DNA of 64,000 nt, taken from assembly GCA_030220185.1 (NCBI GenBank), contig JASPKZ010007425.1, positions 496,001 to 560,000 on the forward strand. Reading direction: 5' to 3'. Of this stretch, positions 1 to 10,560 are shown one piece after another. The translations under genes were made by a program, and so were the position numbers. Numbering within the stretch: position 1 is the first letter of the stretch; each line of letters opens with the position of its first letter. This DNA comes from Diploptera punctata (taxonomy: Eukaryota; Arthropoda; Insecta; Blattodea; Blaberidae). A model generated the notes under the pieces. That model searched no databases. It was not told the origin of the DNA and saw only the letters and a program-made list of their open reading frames with translations.

Positions 1-671
1 ACTTCAAAGGAATATTTTTAAATGACATAATATATGTGGACAATATAATCTCAAAATATCCATAGAAAAAACTAAGGTAATGACATTCCAAGGGAAAAAT
101 CAAATCAGATCCAAAATAGTAATAGGAAACAAAATCATTGAATCATTGAACGGGTGAACCATCTCAATTATCTAGGAGGTGACACTTCATTTAATTATGA
201 AAATGATATAACTAATAAAATAGCAAAATTCCAGGGAATATGTGGTACGATAAAACGATCACTAAATAAAAACAACAAGGGAGACCCAATTGAAATGTTA
301 TAAAACGTTGGCAGTACCGGTACTGCTCTATGGTTCAGAAGCCTGGATACAAAAAAACCAAGATCTAAGTAGGATAACGGCGGCAGAAATGAAATTTTTG
401 AGATCTGTTAAAGGGTGCACTAAGGAAGACATAATCAAGAACACAGAAATAAGACAGGAACTTTAAATATTTGCAATAACTGATAAAATAGATACACATA
501 GACAAAAATGGAAGCAACACATAGAATGAATGAAGATAGATATCCAAAACAAATAACAAAATACAAACCTAAAGGCACCCGAGATGTGGTCAGACCTAGA
601 AAGAGATGGCTGAAGTCGGAACGGGTCAACAGACCTAATCCATGAATGCAGATGATGATGATGATGATGAT
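1..671 (+). mobile_element. LINE B 3' fragment (broken RT C-terminus)
   Basis: Translating the + strand across frame breaks gives the C-terminal part of a non-LTR reverse transcriptase protein. It holds ISIEKTKVMTFQGKNQ near 60-110, then CGTIKRS, then VLLYGSEAW near 315-345 and ITAAEMKFLR near 375-400. The same order is seen in the longer LINE B copies at 3954-5698 and 55260-55995. Stops and frameshifts make it a relic. It ends in an ATG/GAT trinucleotide run at 653-671, which is the 3' tail type of this family. The 5' end lies outside the window. Confidence 0.8.
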
Positions 672-676
672 ATATC

Positions 677-960
677 AGTTACTGTAAGTCTCGTAGATTG
701 CGATGTGCAGAACATGTGGCACGAATGGGGAATGAAAGACTTGCATGGAAGTTTCTTGTAGGAAAACTAGAGGGAAAACGCCGAGTTGGTAGACAAAAAA
801 TGACGTGGGAGAATAACATTAACTATGATTTGAGGGAAGTAGATTATACACGGGATGATCGAAAAACATTGGCTCTGGATTAGCATGTAATGGAGAGCTC
901 CTGTCCGCGCAGCCATGAATCTACGGGTTCGATAATGCCAGTTAGTTAGTTAGTTAAAAT
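677..960 (+). mobile_element. LINE A 3' end fragment
   Basis: The open stretch 698-883 reads RCAEHVARMGNERLAWKFL followed by WENNINYDLREVDYT, the C-terminus of the LINE A protein also seen at 14542-16386. The remaining sequence runs into the conserved 3' end and stops in TTAG-type repeats at about 943-956. It directly follows the GAT run of the LINE B fragment, so the two relics abut. Confidence 0.85.
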
Positions 961-1212
961 AATAACTCCATATCGACTGCAACTAGTTATTAGAACGTTT
1001 AAGGCAGCAGTGAATCCAAAAAAAAAAAACTCTCTTATGGCCAGATTTGTAACTAACTAGCCGCAACAAATTTATTCGTGGTTTAAATTTATAAACATAA
1101 TATTGTGAAGAACTTGAGTATTCTTGGACTTTTAAGTTTATGTAAAAATCAAAATCCCGTGTATTCTCGGACTTATAAGTTAAGGAGTTAATGGCTATAT
1201 CTGTAGACTAGG
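961..1212. other. unassigned spacer with an A run
   Basis: AT-rich sequence between two inverted LINE A 3' ends. It has a 12-base A run near 1018 and no coding or repeat signal I recognise. Confidence 0.5.
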
Positions 1213-1600
1213 CCTAACTAACTAACTAACTCAATGGGAGTATTCAATCCTCGGTTCATCGACACAGGTTATAACTTCTCCATGCATCCCTATTCTGATA
1301 TAATAAAATGTAATCATTCCCTGTATCATTATCTTCCCCGATTTAAAATTAATCTCCCATCTCAGACCTGGCCGTTTATTTGAACATGTTCCTTCTGGTT
1401 TTCCTATATGACCCTCTTTATTTTTCTATTCGTGGCAGCTGTACTTCACATCACATTTTACGAGACTTAACTTTCTAATTGGACCCGGTTACCCATAAAG
1501 AGAAAGGATCTCCCTGTTATGTAATGTTCTGCATTCACGTGTCTGTTCATTTCTCTTCTGATCCAAAATTTTCCTGAGCATATTATATCTTATTCTGTTA
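1213..1600 (-). mobile_element. LINE A 3' end fragment, diverged
   Basis: The left edge is a run of CTAA units, the complement of the TTAG-type tail. It is followed by diverged copies of the LINE A 3' end (CTCCATGCATCCCTATTCTG, TTACGAGACTTAACT, GTCTGTTCATTTCTCT) in the order seen on the minus strand of 14521-14900. With the + strand copy at 677-960 it forms an inverted pair whose 3' ends face each other. Confidence 0.75.
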
Positions 1601-2640
1601 ATATAACCAATTCATTTAAATTTAAAAAAATAATTACAATTATCCTTAAATGTGTATTCCTCTTTTGTGAATTTGTTCGTTGTTAGTTAATTCTCAACAT
1701 TGGGGTACGATAATTTAGTAAAATTGCCATTAGTTCATTCTTTGATTACAGAAACAAATGAAATGAAAGTAAATACGAAGATTTTTTTAACCTCATTATT
1801 ATTTTATAGAGTGACGACTCGAATTAATATTAATACATTATTTAAGTAAATTATATCTTACTGATAATACAAATGATCTAAAGTATAAATAAAAACGTGC
1901 AAACAATAGCTATTTCTGCAATTAATGTGAAAAATTCATTTTATGATCGATGATCGTATCATAAAAGCTAAAAATTACGATGAAGCGGAAATTGATTCTT
2001 TGAGACGTTCATTAAGGCGATTGCATACATACTGTTTTATGGATACATTATATAGAAAACGTTCCTGACAGTAACTTTTAAATGCTTCTAAATATCGTAA
2101 TTTTATTAAACATAAGATTTTTGCAATTTATATAAGTTTACTGTAGACTTTTTACAAATTACACTAAAACTTGTACAGACTTAGATTGATGAAGTCCATA
2201 AATACAAAATATTATCTTGTGTATCACACGTGTTCGGTGGAAGTCGTTTAGAAAAGAAGGTATTTGTAAATTTAAGATTTCATCTGTGAAGAATCAACAC
2301 TAAAACAATCATAAAATATTAAACACCTCGTGAAGAATTCATATGCCAATCTATGTCAAAGAGCGTTTTTGCATAAGAAAGGTTACAGAAAAATTTTGTT
2401 TTCCTATAGGCCTATATCATCAACAGGGCATATTTTGGCTACTTACGAATTTCGAAATAGAAAAAAATAAATTTATCCCACTCTTGAAACTTCAGGAAAA
2501 TCTCTTATTTACATGCAAATATAGAAAAAAATGTAGTTCCGTGATTTAGCTATATCCATCTGTTTGTGGGATTTTGTGAAAAAAAACTTAAGAGAATGAG
2601 TGTTTACTTTAATCTCTATTTGTGAAAAAGTGATGTCTGA
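1601..2640. other. unassigned AT-rich region
   Basis: No recognisable coding, RNA or repeat signal. The short open frame at 2343-2549 has no domain or compositional support. Confidence 0.5.
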
Positions 2641-2647
2641 ATAATTT

Positions 2648-2712
2648 CCCGATAGCTCAGATGGTAGCATGTGTAGCTCCTGACCAGTAGACTTGTGTCC
2701 CATATCAGAGGA
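2648..2712 (+). repeat. tRNA-like SINE head fragment
   Basis: CCCGATAGCTCAGATGGTAG matches the start and A-box region of a tRNA-derived promoter, and CCAGTAGACTTGTGTCCC lies where the anticodon and B-box region would be. The B-box is degraded. It is a SINE head or tRNA pseudogene rather than a functional tRNA. Confidence 0.4.
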
Positions 2713-2766
2713 GTTTGAAAAGTTGATTATTTTCTTATTCTAGGCGTACTATAGTTCTTAGAATTC

Positions 2767-3425
2767 ATAATTAAACATAGACTCAATTCCAGGAATGCAT
2801 GCTATTATGCATTACGCGGACTCGCATCGTACCACGTCTCTCAAAAACCTTGAACTGAAAGTATATAAAACTGTTATTCTCCCAGTTATATCACTGTTAT
2901 AACTGTTATTCTCCCAATTATCTTACCGTTAAAACGTTAAACTGAAAGTACGGTATATAAAACTGTTATTCTCCCAGTTATATTACCTGGATACGAAACA
3001 TGGACTTATACTTTAAGGGAAGAGAAAATATGATGAGTATTCGCGAATAAAGTTCTTAGGAAAATTTTTGGATAAAAGAGAGATGAACAGAGAAGCAATG
3101 GAGCAGACTATGTAAGAGTGCGCTCCATGATGTTTCATGGAAACCAGTTGTAATAAGAATAGTAATTAAGTCTCATAGACTGCGATGAGCACGACATGAG
3201 GTACGAACGGGGAAGAAAGATGAGCATAGTAACTCCTTATAGGTAAACCAAAGGGAACGCGCCAGTAGGGTATGCCAAGAATATGGCGGGAGAATAACAT
3301 TAATGACGATTTGAGGGAAGTAAGTTTTATAGGGGATGGTTGGAAAACATTTACTCGGGGTAGGGTTTTATGAAGAGCTTATGTCCTCACGTTAGTGCTA
3401 TGAATTATTTACTTACTTACGTTAC
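2767..3425 (+). mobile_element. LINE A 3' fragment, diverged, with a short duplication
   Basis: It begins at the segment equivalent to NSGNACYYALQ and passes through the YETWTYTLREE and KPKGTRQ regions to WRENNINDDLREV, in several frames. It ends in ACTTACTTACG at about 3410-3422. Around 2866-2990 the phrase AAAACTGTTATTCTCCCAGT is repeated with spacing of several tens of bases, a local duplication absent from other copies. Confidence 0.75.
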
Positions 3426-3884
3426 GCAACGTATGCCTGTTTAATTTACAAAGTGATACGCGTTACATATAATGCATGGTTTAGAGTGATTGGTTCGTCG
3501 AATTAGACGTTTTAAGTCGTACAGTCACTTAGATGACTTTTGATAGGATTAGGCTACTTGCCGGCACAGGGTTTGATCTTCCCTTCTTCATCTTCCTTCG
3601 CACGATATATATTACAGGTGCTACTTCTATATTTATCGCTATACACAGTACATGTATATATCATATAAGAAACGTGATCTTCCGAACTGGCGTTAAATTA
3701 AAAATAAACCACATATATCGGAACTATTTACAGAGAATATATCCGAAAAGGGATTAATTGCAATTGGTGGCATTTAAGGTGTTTACATTTATGTATATAC
3801 AAATAATTAAGTGTGTCAATTAATGCGAAAGTAATTTAGCTATTGATGTTGTATATATAATGGGTGATAAATAAATTAATAATG
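3426..3884. other. unassigned AT-rich region
   Basis: Nothing recognisable. The 74-codon open frame at 3533-3757 shows no domain. Confidence 0.45.
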
Positions 3885-3953
3885 AATGCTATACTGATGA
3901 TGTGGTTCTGATAGCGGAAACTGAGGATGGTTTAGAGAGATTATTAATAATTT
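3885..3953 (+). mobile_element. reverse transcriptase catalytic-motif fragment
   Basis: The + strand reads YTDDVVLIAETEDGLERLL, the RT active-site box (normally YADD) with following residues. It is cut off by the LINE B insertion that starts at 3954. The bases 3940-3953 are one side of that insertion's target duplication. It is a small relic of an older LINE that served as the insertion target. Confidence 0.6.
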
Positions 3954-5698
3954 CTTCTTCTTCTTCTTCTTCTTCCTTCCAAGTATTAGGCCAAGGCCTG
4001 TTACGATCCTATAGAAAATTTTCCCTCCAGCGTTTCATAGGACGGCCCAGTGATCTTCGTCCTCTTGGTATATAATTATAAACAGCTTTGGGGATCCGAT
4101 TTGAACTCATTCTTTCAAGATGGTGTTTCCAATTTAGTTGGTACTGTTTAATATATTCCAAAATTGGCGTAGTCTTCAATTCTTTTAAGATATCGGTGTT
4201 CCTTTTCCGATCCCATCTGGTGTAACCCGCTGTTCTGCGCATGAATCTCATTTCACAAGCCGTTATTCTGCTTTCATGTTGTTTTCTTAGTATCCATGCT
4301 TCACTACCATAGGTCAACACTGGTCTAGCCAAAGTGTTATATAAACGTAATCTGGTGTTTTTTTGTACAAGGGATGGTTTCATAACTTGATTAATAATTC
4401 CTAAACTTTTATTATAACTAGTAACTTTTTCAGGGATATCCTTTTCATCCCAGATAGAGAGATAATATCCAAGATATTTAAATTGATTAGATCTCTCTAA
4501 AATTTTATTCTGGAGACAGATTTTACTTTATATGGGGTCCTTCCCATGAAATGCCATAATTTTAGTTTTGTTAATTGATATTTCCATATTAAATTTGGCA
4601 CCTATTTTTTGTAAATTATAAATTGATCGTTGCAAATCATTTTCGGAAAGTGCCAGAAGAGCTAAATCGTCTGCAAAAAGAATAGCATCCAGTTTGAGGT
4701 TCCTATTGATGGGTATATATCCTCGTTGTGTTTTCCTCCATTCATTTATTAATTTATTCATGTATATAATGAAAAGCACCGGTGAAAGTCCACATCCCTG
4801 TCTTACTCCAGTGTTGATATTTTCCCAAGAAGATAATTTGCCATCTTGTTTCACAGAGATTTCATTATCTTTATAGATGTTGAAGATATTAGTAATATAT
4901 TGTTGTGGAACGTTATCATCAGCTAAAATTTGTAGTAATATATTTCTGTCTACTTTGTCAAAAGCCTTTATGAAGTCAACGAAGGCGATATGAGTTTCTA
5001 TATTGAATTCCTTGTGCTTTTCTAATAGTAGTTTTAGAGTAAAGAATCCATCTGTACAAGATCTACCCTTTCTGAATCCATTCTGCTCTTCTCCAATTAT
5101 ATTTTCATAAATTTTCCTCATTTATTCTTAACTATATTAGCATAAATTTTATATCCAGAGTTCAACAAGCTAATTCCACGATAGTTATCTTTGATTTGGC
5201 GACTCCCTTTTTTGAAGATTGGTATTACAATGGATTTGTTCCAGCTTTGTGGTGGTTCTTGTCCTTCCCATATCATATTAAGGAGAATAAGAAATCTGTC
5301 TAAAAAATTTTTAGTTGAAAATTTAAATAATTCTTGATTAATGTGGTCTTCTCCAGGAGCTTTGTTACTTTTTAATGATTTAACAACATCAGTTAATTCA
5401 TCTATAGAAATTTGTTCCAAAGCAGTGTTATTAGAGATTGGTATTTGTAATAAATCATCCTTTTGTGTCCATAAATGATGAAAGTAGGTAAGCCAAGATT
5501 CTTTAGATATACAATTTAAATGTGCATTTTCTCTTGAATCATTATTTAAATTTTTTAAAATTTTATATATTTTTGGTTGAGGCCTAGTTATATCATTTTC
5601 CAAAAATGAGACAAATTGTTCCCAGCTTTGTCTATGTTTTTTGCGAACTTCAATTTTAGCTATGGCTCTCTCTCTTCCTATGATACTCTACTTTATCT
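3954..5698 (-). mobile_element. LINE B copy with target-site duplication
   Basis: A 5'-truncated LINE on the minus strand, about 1.75 kb. The flanks 3940-3953 and 5699-5712 are the same 14-mer (ATTATTAATAATTT), a clean target duplication. The 3' end is a GAA run (TTC on the + strand, 3951-3977). The coding part begins near 5690 (GRERAIAKIEVRKKHRQSWE) and lacks the endonuclease. RT core motifs follow, then a C-terminal region ending near 4009. The intact duplication suggests a fairly recent insertion compared with neighbouring relics. Confidence 0.9.
4009..5690 (-). pseudogene. LINE B reverse transcriptase ORF, frameshifted
   Basis: In other copies this would be the reverse transcriptase that copies the element's own RNA at the target site. 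Visible segments are 5603-5118 (IVIPIFKKGSRQIKDNYRG, RT motifs 1-2) and 5121-4528. The latter contains NGFRKGRSCTDG, FVDFIKAFDKVD (motif A), GVRQGCGLSPVLF (motif B) and AILFADDLALLA (motif C, FADD). The last segment, 4383-4009, contains RPVLTYGSEAW and GRRSLGRPMKRW. The active-site aspartates are present, but at least two frameshifts (near 5118 and between 4528 and 4383) separate the pieces, and the endonuclease is missing. It cannot encode an active element. The clade is not assigned. Confidence 0.85.
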
Positions 5699-5712
5699 AT
5701 TATTAATAATTT

Positions 5713-5930
5713 ATGATACATAATGTGTACATAAAAGAATATAGTAGTTTGAAGTAATATTATTATCACTCAGATGAGGTGTAGAAAGTTGTGTGTAGGC
5801 TAAACTGAAATGAAACAGGAAAGAACATAGTTTTCTTTGTGTGAATGACCGGATACCTTTATTTTGTTTTGATCCTATGTCTACAATAATAACAAAGATA
5901 ACTGTTCTTCAACAGAAATCATTTATGTTT
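5713..5930. other. unassigned spacer
   Basis: AT-rich sequence between the LINE B target duplication and the mariner relic. No signal seen. Confidence 0.4.
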
Positions 5931-5934
5931 TGCA

Positions 5935-6475
5935 GTTCGAGAGTTTAAATCAGTTGTGACAGTTCAACGTGCGTTTCGTAGGCAGTTTAATCGTGATACC
6001 CCCCCCCCAATGCCAACAACATCCGTCGATGGCATAGTCAGATCGCAACGACCGGTTATCCGTGTAAAAACAAACATGTTCGACGACCAACAGTGTATGA
6101 GGAGAATGTAGCTGATGCAACATTTCAAGCTCGAAGTCACCGTAATCAGTAGGCTTTAGAGCCTGTAACAATTGTAAACGGTAGGGACGCATATGTAAAC
6201 GTTTTCGTAAGACCTTCCACACAGGAATTACTGGATTGGTCCTCATGGTCCACATGACAGGGCTCATCTCCAATGGCCTCACAGATTATCGGATCTCACC
6301 CCATGCGATGTTTTTTCCTTTGGGGTTTTGTAAAGGACATGCCTCCATTGCCTGCTAACCTGTCCGAGTTGAGAGACAGGTTTCGAGAATCTGTCGTTGC
6401 CATTAATCCAGACATATTTATTGATGCATGGGAAGAATTAGCCTACAGGTTGGATGTGTGTCATGTCTGAGTTGA
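5935..6475 (+). pseudogene. Tc1/mariner-type transposase, rearranged
   Basis: The N-terminal part is on the + strand: VVTVQRAFRRQFNRD at 5956-6000, then after a C run and frameshift ANNIRRWHSQIATTGYPCKN and RRPTVYEENV, the helix-turn-helix DNA-binding region. The middle part reads on the minus strand at about 6240-6150 (VWKVLRKRLHMRPYRLQLLQ), so this piece is inverted. The C-terminal part returns to the + strand at 6295-6465 (FFLWGFVKDM, PPLPANLSELRDRF, AYRLDVCHV). The catalytic centre is missing. It belongs to the IS630/Tc1/mariner superfamily by these motifs and is dead. Confidence 0.8.
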
Positions 6476-6765
6476 GGGAAAAATAAAATATCTAAAATGA
6501 CAAAATTTGTATCGAATCCATACATTTCGGGTTCGCTCTGTTGTTGGTGACAGTCACGATAACATTTAAACCCACGTTTGACCCTTAATAACCTTTGGGG
6601 CGAGAAGAGAGGGAATGATATATAAAAATAATAAAAAACGACATAAGCTATGTTAGTATCAAATAGGCCTAAATATATTTCGGGTCGTTGTGATGAACAC
6701 AAATAGTCTGACATCGATATCATTTCAAGTTTAGTCAGAATTGGCATTGCTGTTGTGAGGTGGAG
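6476..6765. other. unassigned spacer
   Basis: No coding or repeat signal recognised between the mariner relic and the next LINE fragment. Confidence 0.4.
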
Positions 6766-6773
6766 TGAAAGTC

Positions 6774-6985
6774 ATCATCATCATCATCATCATCCTGCCA
6801 GGTATTAGTCCCAGAAGAACTGTTACGGGCTGAGAAAGCTGTTTTCGTGCCATCTTTTCATAGGTCGACCAAGTGACCGTTTCCCATTTGGATAGTAGTT
6901 CATTTATTGCCTTGGGATCCTGGATCTAGCCATTCTTGAGACATGTTCCTTCCAGTAACATGTCCAAAGTAATCGAGATTGGTGT
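6774..6985 (-). mobile_element. LINE B 3' end fragment
   Basis: It starts with a TCA run (complement of the GAT tail) at 6774-6796. Then come GGTATTAGTCCCAGAAGA and CTGTTACGGGCTGAGAA, the same 3' untranslated arrangement as 3979-4020 and 56695-56740. Degraded C-terminal coding sequence follows. Confidence 0.65.
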
Positions 6986-9312
6986 TGGTACGCTGAATGG
7001 TGACAAGAAGATTGGGAGAGCTCCGGGCAATCAGCTAGTGTCCTTTAAATTAATTAATACTTTTTTAGACCAAATTCATTAGATATTATTGAAATTTATA
7101 TTAATTCGACTTTACACAATATTATTTTTGTTATGCGCCTAATTGTAGTAATATTGTAATGTGTAACAAATGTAACGATAATTCGTATCGTTTAGACATT
7201 TTTTTAATCGAAACATTGAAGTTCGGATTGAACATTCATTGAAAGTATATATATGAATTGACTACGCTCTGTTGCTTTTGTTAGATAATTAGATGGGGAG
7301 AAAGAGGAAAGAAAAACAATGAAACTACAACTTAAATTTAGGAGAGGGGAAAAAACTGAGATGAGAAAAGACGGAAGACAGGAAAGGTAATTTGGATCAA
7401 TCTATCCACCCTTACGAGAACGGCGATGTAATCAACTTACGTAGATATGGAGAAGCCAGCTAGGGAGGAGGAGAGGTCTCTTCTAGATCAAAATAATGAG
7501 GCGAAGAACAGGAAAGAAGTGAAGAGAATTATTTTAGTACACCTGAATCTGTCAGTTTCTCCCTAAATTAAACCATGTTAACGTTGTTTTGGTGTCACAA
7601 AATCTCATTTAAACATGTGTTTACATTCCATTGCATGCGAGTTCTATCTCGTTATTTTGTTTCGTATAACGATGAGTATTCCAACAAAAGTTAGTTGTTT
7701 TTAAAGAAATGTAAACATTTTTGTGCTTCGTATTCCTTTTGCCGACTGAGATAATTTACAAGTTATACATCACCCGTCTATTATTCATGCGAGGATGTAA
7801 AAGACATTTCTGATGCAAAACTTTATAACAGAAACAACTGACATATTTTTATCTTGCTCTTTAAATAATTTGCCGAAGAGAAATTAATCACTTGTGTGGT
7901 ACGTTGCATGGCGACTCCGTAGTGCAAGTCGTTAGACATTCATTTTCATCTCTGGGCCATGAGTTCGCGCCTCGGACACTGTTGTGTTATTCGTGATTAT
8001 TTAACTTATGCCCCAAATGGTAGTCAATGATCAATCACGCTTCAATGAAATTTGTTTTAAAACCAATGACAGTCGTGTTTCACGTCGCTCGTTATAGATT
8101 TCCCTTTATCAGCTTCTGCTTTTGTGATAAAGAGAGCTTCTCCTTTTTAATATTCTGAACAGGTCAGAGCATTATTTTGCAGTTACTAACTCTCCAACAA
8201 CTACATTGAATATAGCAAACAATGAACAGATCCATTGATTTCACTGAGTTGTTTACTAAAAAAATAATTAACAACCTCTAATGTTGGTTATAATATACAG
8301 GTTGATGTGAATTTCATTGTTTCTCCACTAGGGTGCATTCTTACAGTATTGCGATCCTATTTGGCAATAAATGATATGATCAAGTTGCAGTGAATGAACA
8401 TAACTTCAATTTCTGATTACAAATTACAGAAATAATCCAGCATATAACATCTACTTATCCGTAAATATGCATACAATGTTTAGAGATATAAAAAAGTCTT
8501 AAATGAACGCTTTAAATGTAAACTTATAGAGTTAATATCTCAAAGGTGTCGACTACTCAACTTGTTTAAATTAAAACGAAAATCTAGGACTTTCGAAAGC
8601 GGTCTCATCTTCAGCAGAAAATGTATTAGGCCAGAAGCATAACACAATGTTAGCACACTACACCTATCTAAGTACACTTACATTCTCTGTATGTTAACAC
8701 TTATACAGTATAAAACACACCTCAGTACAACATATCGTAGCAGACAAAATAGCAATTGATATATTTCGCTAAAACAAATTTATGAGAAGTAGTTTTCACA
8801 AAAAACAAAACTCAGCAGCGGGAAAATAAACATATCTCGCATTTCAGCTAATTACTCAAAGGAAACTGCCCCTATGTTTCTCATGTTCATGTACCATGAT
8901 CACTCATGGAATCAGACGAAGGAAAGTATTAACTTCTTTTTCTCATCTACAGTCCTGGTGACTTGTGGACTCCTTCATATTTCTCTTCTATATTTCCCTA
9001 CCCTTAGGCAAACACTTCTACATCGTTATCTTCATGTGTTTTATATATATATATCTACACCGTGTAACTAACCATATTTTCCTTAATCTGACTTTTCTCT
9101 TAATTCCTATTATTCTTCTATTCAGTATTTTGGCGTTCATTCCTTTTAAATTTCCTAGGTCGATGAGCCTTAATGTTAATGCATGTCTTATTAAATTATC
9201 TCCTTATAATCTATTATAATATAATTGCTTTAATTATCCATATCCCTACTTCATAAATTGTACGTCTGTATATATTCTCATATTTTCATTTAAAAATTCA
9301 AAGGATTTTTTC
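6986..9312. other. unassigned region, possible SINE and Penelope-like traces
   Basis: More than 2 kb with no gene. Around 7915-7985 an A-box-like stretch and GAGTTCGCGCC resemble a worn tRNA-derived SINE. Around 8530-8640 (minus strand) TGAAGATGAGACC followed by TTTCGAAAGTCC recalls Penelope-like 3' ends. Neither is secure. The rest shows nothing I recognise. Confidence 0.35.
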
Positions 9313-9317
9313 TAATT

Positions 9318-9552
9318 CAACTAACTAACTAACTCACTGGCACTATCAAACCCGTAGGTTCACGGCCGCGCGGACATAAGCTCCCCAAACATCCCTATCC
9401 TGAGTTAAATTTTCCAATCATTCCCTTATATTCTACTTCCTACAATCATAGTTTGTTATTCTCCCACCTCATTCTCGGTCTATCAACTGGCCGTTTTCCC
9501 TCTTGTTTTCCTACAAGAAGTTTCCATGCACGTCTTTCATTCCCCATTTTCT
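9318..9552 (-). mobile_element. LINE A 3' end fragment
   Basis: The left edge is CTAA repeats, then CTCACTGGCACTATCAAACC and GGCCGCGCGGACATAAGCTC. Degraded C-terminal coding sequence follows up to TTTCATTCCCCATT. It matches 14521-14755 closely and is truncated at about 9552. Confidence 0.85.
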
Positions 9553-9929
9553 AATTTACATTTAGTATTAAAGTAGCGACACAATATACTATTGGCCTAC
9601 GTTTATTTAAGTAAATGTATATTTTAAGTTTTATTGGTATTGATAACAGGCTTCATTTTTGTAATTCCATACTTCTAAAATATACTATATTTTTGTTATT
9701 ATTTTGTCGATTTATTCCGATTCCGACACTATGATTTTATTACGTACTTTAACTTCTAAATATTTATATTTTGTAACACTATAAAATATATATGTCCCAA
9801 TTTATATACTTTCTTGCTTATTTTCAGATTAATTAATAATCATCTTCAGAGGTATCTTATTTAAAGGTTGACATTTTTTAACATGCTGTAAATCTGCGAA
9901 ACGCGACCCACGGCTGTATGTCCCTTCAG
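9553..9929. other. unassigned AT-rich spacer
   Basis: No recognised signal. Confidence 0.4.
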
Positions 9930-10071
9930 AAGGAAACCATGTTCAGGATTTGTACGTCCTTAAAATTCTATAAATGTTGGCCGGGTTTGAAGCCGCGATC
10001 TTCGGAACCAGCGGCGAGCACACAAATTCTAACCCACTGTGGATTAACCCAGAAAAAGTGATAATAATGGT

Positions 10072-10134
<63 letters not shown>

Positions 10135-10560
10135 TTATTGCTGAAGTTGAGATAGAAATTGACATCTGAATAGTATAGGAAGCCATGTTCAGGATTTGTA
10201 CGTCTTTAAAATTCCATCAGTCTTGGCCGGGTTTCAAGCCGCGATCCTCGGAACGACAGCAAACTCTAGTTCACAGTGGATCAACCCAGAATAAGTGATA
10301 ATAGTGGTAATAGTAATAATAATATTAATAATACTTTATTGCTGAAGTTGAGATAGGCAATGACATCCGAATAGTATAGGAAGCCATGTTCAGGATTTGT
10401 ACGTTCTTAAAATTCCATCAATCTTGGCCGGGTTTGAACCCGCAATCCTCGGAATCAGCGGCGAGCACGCTAAATCTAGTACACTGGATAAACCCAGAAT
10501 AAGTGATAATAATAATTCATTGTTGAAGTTGAGAACTGACATCTGAATAGTATAGGAATA
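9930..10560 (-). repeat. three-unit tandem array of a tRNA-like SINE
   Basis: Three diverged units start at about 9937, 10182 and 10378. Each carries CCATGTTCAGGATTTGTACG, then a segment like GGCCGGGTTTGAACCCGC (a B-box palindrome on either strand), then TGGATTAACCCAGAA and a short AAT-rich part. The second and third units are about 195 bp apart. The first is lengthened by an AAT microsatellite at 10071-10134. A fourth partial copy lies at 27000-27075. Confidence 0.7.
10071..10134. repeat. (AAT)n microsatellite
   Basis: A nearly perfect trinucleotide run of about 64 bases inside the first unit of the tandem array. Confidence 0.95.

Noticed and set aside
8530..8640. Possible hammerhead core on the minus strand (TGAAGATGAGACC...TTTCGAAAGTCC)
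   Set aside because: The core has a two-base insertion and no pairing stems that I can draw. It may be a Penelope-like end, but the ribozyme claim is unsupported.
9930..10560. CRISPR-like spacing of repeats
   Set aside because: Only three long diverged units, with tRNA-like content, in a eukaryotic genome. It is a SINE array.
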